From contig NC_092672.1 of NCBI RefSeq assembly GCF_964355755.1, positions 21,636,501-21,700,500 of the forward strand: a DNA stretch of 64,000 nucleotides. The letters run 5' to 3'. Numbering within the stretch: position 1 is the stretch's first letter; the number at the start of each line of letters is the position of its first letter. Under the pieces are notes generated by a model that saw only the letters and a list, made by a program, of their open reading frames with translations, was not told the origin of the DNA and made no database searches. Positions 24,501 through 36,500 of the stretch are shown one piece after another. Origin of the DNA: Antedon mediterranea (taxonomy: Eukaryota; Echinodermata; Crinoidea; Comatulida; Antedonidae). A program made the position numbers and the translations under genes.

Positions 24501-27500
24501 TAGCACTCTCGATGTGGTACGGTGGAACAGCACTAGTCCCTCAGTTGTACGCACGCGCACTAGAGATCAAATTGATACGCCCTCATCTTTCAGTATGTAA
24601 GTCCTAGAGCTATCTGATTGGTAATAGTAAAAAAAAAATACAATAAAAATACAAATTACGACGCACAACGATTTTGGTAAGATGACCTGGTAGGGAAGCC
24701 TTGTACTGATCTGAATTGTTTCAAGTGAACTTAACTAAACAAGGGTATCAATCAGTCATAGATGGGTGCATTGTTAGTATAAAAAGAACACAAAACAATC
24801 CCTGTAAGCTGACCTGGTACGGAAGCCTGTTGCACTGATCTCAATTGTTTCAAGAACACCGCAAGCACGTAGTTGATTTATAACATGAACATTATCAAAG
24901 CTGTCTGGTTGACACTCAAGACTTGGTTTGATACAGCGGATGTAGTGAGGTGTTGTTTCATGTAAAGTAGCCATAAGACTGTCCAATGAATTCTAAGATA
25001 TAAGATACAATTGTTAGATTGTTACCCCGAAGATTACATGTAAAAACTGAATGGTATCAACCAAAATAAGTATAAGTAAATACAAAATGGATTGAGGAAA
25101 TATGTCTGATAATCAATAAATATAATATCTTGAATATATTATAAGTTATATTTTCAACAGAAGAAAAAAAAAATTGGGAAGCAATAATTTGAGTGATCTT
25201 GCAAATGTTTATTTGATTTATTTCAGCGTCATAAAAAACAATTTACAGATAAAATACAATTAATATAAAATACAGGAAACAAAATATGAAACATCAACAA
25301 TATACAAAAACAGGGATGCCGAGGATAACCCATAAAAGTCCTTGTTTCCTTGTTTCTCCTCATTTCAAGAAAATAAAGGATAAAGAAAGCAAAAACAACA
25401 ACAAAGCAAAAACCTATCTAAATTGTTGTTCCATACTAAATTCATCAAGATTCTAAATTAAGTTCAGGATTCTGTACCTTTAATTTTGATACCACTGTAG
25501 AAGTAGTCTTTTTGCCTTTTGTTTTACTTGGACTCTGAAAAAAAAAATCATAAAATTAACGTATTTTAGGTTAAACAGAACTATTGAGATAACTGACAAG
25601 ATGCAAAGGCATTATACATATCACACATTTATTCGGCATTATTCTTGGTTTAAAAGTTTCATTGATGAAGACAGAACTTAAAAAGCAATGGACGTGAACA
25701 ATAGAGAAAATGGTTTTAGTATGGTGTTAGTATGGTGTTACTATGGTGTTTAAAAACTAATGACAAGATCAATCACCTGTAAACTGGTAACATTAGCATC
25801 AACTAATCGTTGCACAAACTTCTTGCTGCTAATTCTAAGCAAATCTACAAGTTCTGCTGGAATACCATCCTAAAAAATCAAATGATACACAATAGATTAA
25901 TTAGTAAATGAACATTCACCTGTGTACACTGCACATCAAATCTAATGAGCAAATATAATGTAATAGCAATAAGGTTTCCATTCAAAGTAAATATTATAGG
26001 GATACTCGGAAAAAAAAGCCCTGATAATAGGGCAGGAGGGCAAGTTGGTAAATTGATTGTTCTTAACTTGATGCAATTGTAATAATGGAGAGGATGTGTG
26101 GTTAAATAGGTCGAAACACTCTTTTCGTTTTCTAAATAGAATTGTGTTAGTGAACCAATTCTTATTTTGATATAAAACCAGAGAGACGTAATAAGCCGAA
26201 GGCTAGCGCGCGTACTGCAGACTGAAAAGTGATTCCAACAGGAGGGGGAACTAAAAGATGTCGGCCGTAAATGTGTTCAAAAACATTATTTAATATAAAA
26301 AATAATAATCTAACATAATACATTAAGACCACATAAATTACAACATATATTCTTGTCAAAGCACAGTGAAGATTTATAAAATTAAATATATTTTTAATTG
26401 CAATGGAATGAATAATTTCTTGGTAATCTAGCATTTTTTGTATACGAGGGTCATATAGAATCCGTTTGCGTTTATACGCTTAACGCGCTGCGTTTCGTAT
26501 CGTTCTCACGCAGATAGGCTCAACACAGGCATATAGCAGTGCATACTGCGTAGGGCATATCTGATTGGTCGATTGCAGCCGCTATTTTGTTGGTTCCCTC
26601 TCCATGGAGAATCACCTTTTAAACTGCGATAACATTGTAGTTTGACATCTAGCCTTCGGCTATATAATATCATTGTATTAAACAAATATAAACTATTTGA
26701 CTGTTGACCATTGTTTTTATTAATGACAGGCTAACCTTTAATTTGTTCCTATACACTATGTTGTATTCTAAAGTTGATAATTAAATTGTCTGGTACTTCC
26801 TCCTTGATCTCACTACAAGTTTTTAACAAATGAGCTAAAATAGTTTAGCAAAAGCAAAAGCTTTTCCCACTTAAGTGGTGTATCCTCTTCTTACACGGGT
26901 GATAGAGCATTCCCTATAGCTACAAACAGCCATTGATACATTTTACTGTGGTATTTATTTTCAGTTATAAGATTATGAGAAATGAGTTTAAATGAAGCAG
27001 ATGCACTATTCCATAATTGTAATGCTTTGAGAAACTATTTATGACCTTCTAACCCCCTTTAATGTGAATATACTGTAAAACTGGCTTTCAGTTTTAAGTA
27101 TATTACCTTATTCTTTTCAATTAGACCATCCACTTGGTACATAACTTTCTCTGCATAGTGATGCACAACAAAAGCTGGTGATGTCACTGACATGTGTGAA
27201 CGAGATAAGTTTGCGCTGCTGATAGTGTCATGAAGAAACTCACAAAATGAACTTGGATCTGAATGTCTGTTTAACTTGCATTGCTATAAACAAGATAAAC
27301 TTGCAATTAGTTCATAGAAAGTAAATCCTTAGATGGACAGTCTAAGCACAACAACTTGTAGTTTGCAACTGGTTGTTGTACTTTTGCACCTAACTTGAAA
27401 TCACTGGGCATAAGGTCACTCACCATCACTGATGTGCAGCAGGTGAATATTTTTTAATTGGGGTTAAGCTTGAGGTGCAAAAGTACATCAGCACCAGGTT

Positions 27501-30500
27501 TTCTAGTGTAAATTAGGCTCAAAAGTCCATTGTTTATCTTCTTACAAACGACAGTTTATTTTTATGGAAAGACAAACTATGGTTTGTAAGACAAACTATT
27601 CCTGTATGGTAAAAACCACTGTTTCTCAAAATGTCAAATTCAAAATACGAAGGTGTTATTATTTTACGACGTACTGTACTACGATTGAGAAAGGCAAATT
27701 CTCAATACATCTTGTTTTACAGCAGTTTATCTTTCAATAAAAAGACAAACTACAGAATACAGGTCTTTTCCAACTATAATTGGCGAAAAACAAATTATTT
27801 TTTGTATTTTGCAGTGGAATAGCAACACTTACTTGATTCATAAGTGCAAATATACTGATGCTGCCTTCAATAACATCAAGACATGTTTTATTGTCAGTAA
27901 AGTCTTCAAATTGCCATGGAATTCCCTCAGATTGACAGTCATCCTAAAATAATACAAACATGGCTGTTTAATCAGCAGTAAAATTATGTTTATAAAGGTT
28001 CATCATTATCACTGTTAGAGAAAAAAAGTGAATGATAATTCTCATAAACTTTAATTATTATTGTTATCTTAATTATTTTATATTATATTATAATTATACT
28101 AGTATTTTGATATTTTTTTTACAAGATTCATTTGATATAAACTAAAATAAGTGCCATATTATTTTTCTTCATTTTTTTTTTAATAAAAGAACTGTTGTTA
28201 TTATCACTCTAATAAAACACCGTAGCACCAACTGTATATTAGCATACTCTATATATAGAAAATAAGTTTGTTGGAATACCTGTTCTGCTTTGAGGAAGTT
28301 GTGCACAAAATGTTGCTGAAGCTTCTCATTTGCATAATTTATGCATAATTGCTCCAAACTGTTAAATGAAAAACTTTCAAATCCATAGACATCCAGTAGA
28401 CCAATGTAAGACTGCCAACTCCTGGCCATGGTACAGCCATTGATGAATCCAACGAGCCAATCAAAAACTCTGAAACGTTAAACCATAATTTAGTCACAGT
28501 CTTCAAAGCTAGTTTTTTTTGGTAAAACCAAAGTGGGGTTGAAAAAGTTTGCATGTAAACATTTTCTCCTGTTACATACTAACTACATGACAAAGAAAAA
28601 AATTAGGCAGAAAGAAGTCAGGCCATGACAGAAAGAGAGATTAGGCAAGAAAAAAAAATAAATTAAATTAACTAAATATTAGAGTTTGCATGTATGTATG
28701 TTTATTTTATTTTTGTGAATGTTTAAAGGTGTATGCAGGATTTGCTGTGGGCAATCCGCCTCAGTGCAGACCAGCATGCATATGGGGAAGCAAATAAAAG
28801 TTATTGGATTTGTACAACATCTTCTGTGGGTTTGTTTTGAATATATAACAGGTCAGTAAAAAGGCAAATACTGCACAACAAGAATATTTTCAAAAGAATA
28901 AATAGGTTTCTTTCACTACAAACAAATATAGCTTTAATGTTTGTAAAATACCTGGCATAGAGTAACTTTGCAAGACAATCTCTCCTTGTATGACATTCAT
29001 CTTTTAAGCAAGGCTTCATAAAGACACTCTTTCTACGCTTGTGAGATGCAGTGATTTGTCGGAATGCAAGACATCTAGTTAAGGCATCAACATCAAGACC
29101 AAGTAACTGTGCAGCAGCATTAACAGAGGTGTCAACTCCTGATGAAGCAACATCAATAGTACAACAATATGATATATTGAATAATTAGTAAATTAGAAAA
29201 TCTCTCTTAGGCTGAAATATTTTATCAACATTTTTTGAAGATGGAGAAGAATATTAATAAGATTATTTAAGATTTTAAAATGATATAATTATTAACGATA
29301 TTTTTAAAGATATTTTGTGACCAACCTACCATAACATTAAGGTATTCCTTATGTCCGTTTTTAGTTATTTCTCATATATTATATTATGGTAGAAATAAAA
29401 ACAAATTAAAAAATACTAAAAAGATATATATACTGTTGTTAGAATATTTTGAATCATAAGTAAATGCCAATTTATTATAAACATAATCTATTAAAACTTA
29501 AATGTTGCAACTACTTTAAGCTAAACTATAAATACTGTATGCAATCTTAAAGGTCGCAACTACTTTAGGCTAAACTATAAATACTGTATGCAATCTTAAA
29601 GGTCGCAACTACTTTAGGCTAAACTATAAATACTGTATGCAATCTTAAAGGTCGCAACTACTTTAGGCTAAACTATAAATACTGTATGCAATCTTAAAGG
29701 TCGCAACTACTTGAAGCTAAACTATAAATACTGTATGCAATCTTAAAGGTCGCAACTACTTTAAGCTAAACTATAAATACTGTATGCAATCTTAAAGGTT
29801 GCAACTACTTTAAGCTAAACTATAAATACTGTATGCAATCTTAAAGGTCGCAACTACTTTAAGCTAAACTATAAATACTGTATGCAAACTTAAAGATCAC
29901 AACTACTTTAAGCTAAACTATAAATACTGTATGCAATCTTAAAGGTTGCAACTACTTTAAGCTAAACTATAAATACTGTATGCAATCTTTTTATTGGTAT
30001 AATACAGAAAATAATTAAACAGCATAACCTTTATATCATTTACCTTGTTTTTCAGAATCAATTTCACATGGTCCAGTGACATCATCACTAATAAACTCTA
30101 TATTTCCAAGATGAAGTATACCACTTAGAACCTACAAATAAACACATTTTCAAATTCAATTCAATAATTCAAAAAATAGAATTATAACATTACTATTAGA
30201 TTTATGTATAAAAAACATCAAAGTCTATTATCACTTATTTATATACTACCATTTGGTTTTCATTACCATGAATTTGTAAAAGTTGTTTTGAATCAATATA
30301 CTATCATGATTGTAAAAACTAGGTAAAAGTTCACTGATGTTTACTGTCCACATGTGCTGGATTAGTTCAACCAAGGCATCTAAACACATTGCTTTGGTTC
30401 AGTTAGTTCACTGATGTTTACTGTCCACATGTGCTGGATTAGTTCAACCAAGGCATCTAAACACATTGCTTTAGTTCAGTTAGTTCACTGATGTTTACTG

Positions 30501-33500
30501 TCCACATGTGCTGGATTAGTTCAACCAAGGCATCTAAACACATTGCTTTGGTTCAGTTAGTTCACTGATGTTTACTGTCCACATGTGCTGGATTAGTTCA
30601 ACCAAGGCATCTAAACACATTGTTTTGGTTCAGTTAGTTCACTGATGTTTACTGTCCACATGTGCTGAATTACAGTAGTTCAACACATTGTTTTGGTTCA
30701 GTTACTAATAATATCACCACTAAGTTTAACCATGTTTTACCAGTGAATTCACTCTTCCCTTGTAAAACAATGTTTGTTAAGTAACCAGTTCTAATTAAGT
30801 AAAAGTTTCTTACTTTAAATAATTCTTGTTGCTGTGACCTGCTAAGTCCAACATTAGACATTGCTTACTAACTAATTAAGTAAAAGTTTCATACTCCTAA
30901 ATAATTCTTGTTGCTTTGACCTGCTAAGTCCAACATTAGACATTGCTTACTAACTAATTAAGTAAAAGTTTCTTACTTTAAATAATTCTTGTTGCTTTGA
31001 CATGCTAAGTCCAACATTAGCCATTGCTTACTTACTAATTAAGCAAAAGTTTCTTACTTTAAATAATTCTTGTTGCTGCGAACTGCTACTGTAAGTCCAA
31101 CATTACACATTGCTTGCTTTGTAACTATAAAATCTTGTTTATCCTTTTGATTACATGCATCTTCTGAATGGTTTAGTGACACATAGTTTAAGTTGTCTGA
31201 ACTCAATACATTTGGTAGTAACCAGTTCCTCATTTCCCATTCATTTCCGCCAAACAGCATCTATGATAATTTGAAAGAAGAAATGTTAATGATATTATTA
31301 AAAAGACTAATAATGAGAATAATATAAACTAATAATATATTTCATGCTTTGATAACATTAGTAGAGTGAGTGCTTTCTTGCCCTATATTACAAAATATTA
31401 CAAAGTGACAATTTTGTTTCAAGATGTTTAATATCAGTACCAGAAAGATCCTTTTCACATCTGCCTACATTGATCTCCAGACTTATTACATGTTTTCATA
31501 TTTACTCATGAATTTACTCATATTTACTTGTGAAATCACGGGAGAAGTATTGTCATTGTATAGTTGATGGTGCTATCATTAGTACAATCTCAAGTTTGTG
31601 AGGAAACAAAAGTCACGCTTCGATACTTTCAAACAGGTCTACGGTCAGTTAAATACCAGGACAAAGCACAAATGCGCAGAACAAAAAAACAGGCCCCTGT
31701 GAATATCAGTAGAATTTTAACAACCTGATTACAACCAAAGGGTATATGTTTGCTATTAGCCTACTCACTTTAGAAACATGGCAACAGAAATAAATTGCAG
31801 GGTTTTCTCTAACCTGCAAACAATATGCAAATGTATCACAGTTCCAACAGTTAAGTTAAACAGTTGGTTATCCGGTTTAAAGGTACACAAAAATGAAACA
31901 TAACTAATACTAACTTGGTAAAAGATGTGAAAATTCCTGGCACCATCACATTGATAAACAACTCTAGTTTTCTCAAGAAGATATGTCTGAATAGAAGCAC
32001 CAACAACATGATTTCCACTGAAAACAAAATTGTAAAGTTAAAATAAGAATTCCTCTTGTGTGTAATTTCATTCTTCCCTGCTATGACACACAAAATGGCA
32101 TATGTAGAAACTCAAACTGCATGGCCTGTATACAGTATGTTGGTTGAACATTGACAAATAAAATAATGTATGAAACTTACCGACTGAATTGTAGCTGAAT
32201 GTACTTTCCAAAGCGGCTACTATTGTGATTCCTGGTTGTGCTAGCATTGCCTAAGAAAATGAAATAATAGTTGTCTAACAGAGATGGAGTTGTAGGGAGG
32301 TGTAGGGTACTGGGTGGCAAAAGATTAATATTACTGTATATATATATATACTGGTGCAGGCCATCAAATATTGCCATCAATTGCAATTAATTCTACTAGT
32401 CTTAATGATACCAAATCTGCCAAAAATTAAATTTGAGCATAAAATCTCACCAAATTCATATTTAGAACATACTGTAAGTTCCCCACTGCTGATCAACAGT
32501 TTTAGCCTATATATTAGGAGTTTAAAGGATTTTGGCACCATGACTGAAGGTTAAAGATATGCTAGAATTACAAAATGTAAAATCAGTACACAAACTGCTT
32601 TAAATTATCATTTTAAATTTCATTTTACATAAAGCGTTAATCAATTTTAGGTTAGGTGTAGCTTTATTTATTTATTTTTAAATCAGTATGATATTTATTG
32701 ACTTTTATATTTCAGTTTTTTCAGGGAAGAGTTAAATTACAATTTAATTTAACTCTTCCCTGGTTTTCTTGTAATTTTAATGGTACACTATCATTATGCT
32801 CATTTTTATTTGGTTTTCATCTCTTTATCGACTGTTCTTATTCTATTTTTTCTTTATCTGTTGATGATAATGATGATGAATATAGAAAATTTGATATATT
32901 GATATGATTTAAAAATGCTGATTTTGTATATTTAACAAAAATAAAGGTCCAACTTCTAGCGATCTTTCTTAGGACCATAACAATACATAGATGTTTTTAC
33001 ATTTGAGAATGACATGTGTATCTTACTGTACTTTATTAAAGATAAATATAATAATTACCAAATGCTTCAAGAATAGGATTTGAGTCTAATATTCTACGTT
33101 CAATGCAATCTGCTGGTGATGGTGTAAAACCACTATGAACAAAAAAGACAACAAGTTATCACAAATAAGTAACAAAACAGAGACAAATCTATAATTATGA
33201 TGAAATAAAAACTGTAATTTTACATACATGAGAGTGTTTAATGATATTAAATTAAATGTGTTTATTTTTATTACCCAGGGTTACATACTGCCACCATTGT
33301 CAGATATTTTAGTAAACATCTTGCATTCCATGTCTGTAATAAAACAATAATAAATAACAGAGAATAACAAACGTTTTTGTATTTTCACAAAAAATATTGA
33401 CAAACTGCCTGTGTGAAAATGGGTTGCCAACATTCCCTCTTTGCACGTCTGGCAAGCATTTAGTGACATTCAATAAATGCTGATTTTGTAACAGTGTCCT

Positions 33501-36500
33501 TTGAAACAGTAAAAACAAATTATAGCACTCTCTATTACTTGTCCATGCTTTTAGCCTCTCTATTTTTATTCAAGTTTGGGCCTCTCTATTATTTCAAAAT
33601 AAACAAGAAATGGTTTTAAAGGTAAAAAATTGACTCTGATTACATTGGTGAAAACAAACGTAAAACTGAAATTGTTGAATTACCTTTCCAGAGCCACTTT
33701 CACCGCTGACAATTATTGACTGATTAATCTTGTCTAGTCTTCTAGTAAGATTACACAAAGCTGTTTCTGCAATTCCAAATACATGTGGTGGGTGTGCCTG
33801 AAAAAAAAATAAAATAAAAAGATGTATATTCCCCAAAAAACATGAAAATGAGGATTAATAAAATCAAGCCATTTTGCTGTTTTAAAAAAGTTATTCATTT
33901 TAAAGAAATAAAAACACACAAATATAGTGTTTTTACTTTTAAAAAAGACAAAATTAATGGTTAAACTTAACCAAATGTTAAAAAATTACAGTTTTTCAGG
34001 TAAATAATGTTTTTTTTTCAATTTTTGGTCAAAGTGAATAACTACAGTATTATGTGACATAAAATAGCATATTCAGCAAAACAATTATCTTTTCAGAGGA
34101 GCTCAGCATATATCTCTAAGTTCTCACTTCTAAGTGCAACTGAGGAAATATTAATATTTTTGCCCAATATTGAAGATAAAGTGAAGTCAAGATTTTAATA
34201 GTGATGTCACCAACATATCAATTTTCCTAAAAATCAATAGTATACTAGCGAATCGTTGTTTACCTTTTGATCACTATGGTAACGATGAATCATATGAACA
34301 TCAAAATGTCCAGTTGCTTTGAAAGGATTTAAAGTAACAAGTGTGTTGCCAGTCTGAGTGTGGTATCTACCAGCTAAGTACCGCTCAAGTGTGTTGCCAG
34401 TATTTTGTCCAATTTTCTTCAAATTGTTCTACTCTAAAAATGTATTACTGTAACTATAAATTTTATTTTAAAGTGGTCTTTAATTGGAGAACAATTCATC
34501 CAAATTGTGGTCTTTGATCTCTAATTAGAGGGCGGCAACAGCTAATGGTAGAAAATAGGTGATCATCTGTCTTTAAATTAGATTGAGCTTTTAATTAAAG
34601 GGGTCTTTAATCAGAGACTGTAGTATTAACAACCATTGAAACATGTGTCTACTATTAATTCACTTACCAGCAGGTTCTGAGAGAGGATTAAGCAAAACAA
34701 GATCATCTGTATTGATCCAATCTGTTTGAGTACACAGCACTGGATAGCCAGCATGACCACGTATCACAACCTCCTAGACAATGAAGTTACAAGCAATATT
34801 TAAAATACATTATATAGAATACTTAGTAGCAAGGTTGGGTTGTTGGCATAGATGGTATGCTTCCCTCCCCTCCTTACCTCACAATTATATTTAGTGACTA
34901 TAATCTTGCCATCACTAAAACATGAATTAACACATGCTCGAACCCAAACCTCTTACCTGGCCATTAGATTTAGTGACTATAATCTTGCCATCACTAAAAC
35001 ATGAATTAACACATGCTCGAACCCAAACCTCTTACCTGGCCATTAGATTTAGTGACTATAATCTTGCCATCACTAAAACATGAATTAACACATGCTCGAA
35101 CCCAAACCTCTTACCTGGCCATTAGATTTAGTGACTATAATCTTGCCATCACTAAAACAAATATTTAAAATACACATGTATACAAATTATTGCTAAAGAG
35201 TAATAGTTGTAAAGTCTAACAGCTTTCAGAATAAATAAAAATTTTGCAGTTATTTAGCATAATGGATGCTATAAGCCCGGCTATAAAGCCCATCGCTAAA
35301 TACCTTTGAATAGGCCTAGAGTTTTCGCATCAGCAGAAGAACACGAAACATAGCCTAGGACAAAAATCATTCAACTGTGACCATGCGCAGATCATGCCGG
35401 GAACCAGTACAAATATTGCGCCCTCTATGGCGTGGCCTTGTTGTCTTTTTAGAGAACACTGGATTTTTATTTGGTAAATGGTAGTTCAAGTCCGTAGTAT
35501 TTTTCAGTAAAACAGGTAGCGCAAGTGCCTCATGTCTTGAAGTGGCTGCTGCACCCCCCGTTTGGTTTATATACAAGTGCCAGATGAAGAATTATTGAAA
35601 ACAAGTTAAAACCTTGCACATTCACTGACTTAAAGAAGGGCTTACACAGATGGAATTAGTAAATTAACCAGTTAATGTGTGGGGCAACCATTTCATTCCA
35701 TGTCTTTAATACCCTAATGAATAACTGTGCCAAGTATCAGAATGTTCACTTCCGGTCTACTAAAAGTAGGCCTACTATGCATGACAAGTGTCAGAATGTT
35801 CACTTCAGGTCTACTAAAGTAGGCCTACTATGCATGACAAGTATCAGAATGTTCACTTCCGGTCTACTAAAAGTAGGCCTACTATGCATGACAAGTGTCA
35901 GAATGTTCACTTCAGGCCTACTAAAGTAGACCTACTATGCATGACAAGTGTCAGAATGTTCAATTCAGGTCTACTAAAGTAGGCCTACTATGCATGACAG
36001 AGAGAATATCAACAGCATTTTCCTTTACCTTTTTGAAACGACATGCTGGTTTCTTTTTAACTTGGGGTGGAATGCATCTAGGCCTAGATTTAGTAATAAT
36101 CTGAAAAAAAAATAGCGAAATGGTAAATTTGTACAAACAAATTTTTATAAACATATAACCACCTGTGACCTAGCCTAGCTAGGACCCGGAGAATTTAAAT
36201 GGTTATTTGGCCCTACTACTATTATAGCCTAGTACTAGGCCCAGGCTAGGCTTGCAGAAAAGTGTAGTCGGTCTGATTTGATTTGAATTTATTAGGAAAA
36301 TCATCATAAAAAATATATACAAAAGAAAGTGACATAATAACATAAATTACTGACATTACAAATAATACATAAAAGATTTTGCAGGATAAAAGCTTAGGCC
36401 TAAAGCATTATTAAGTTGGTTACTTTTACTTATTTGACATTCCGGGTATTTTTTTTCCCCCACTGTTAGTTATAGTAACCTGAAGTATTAATTAACATTA

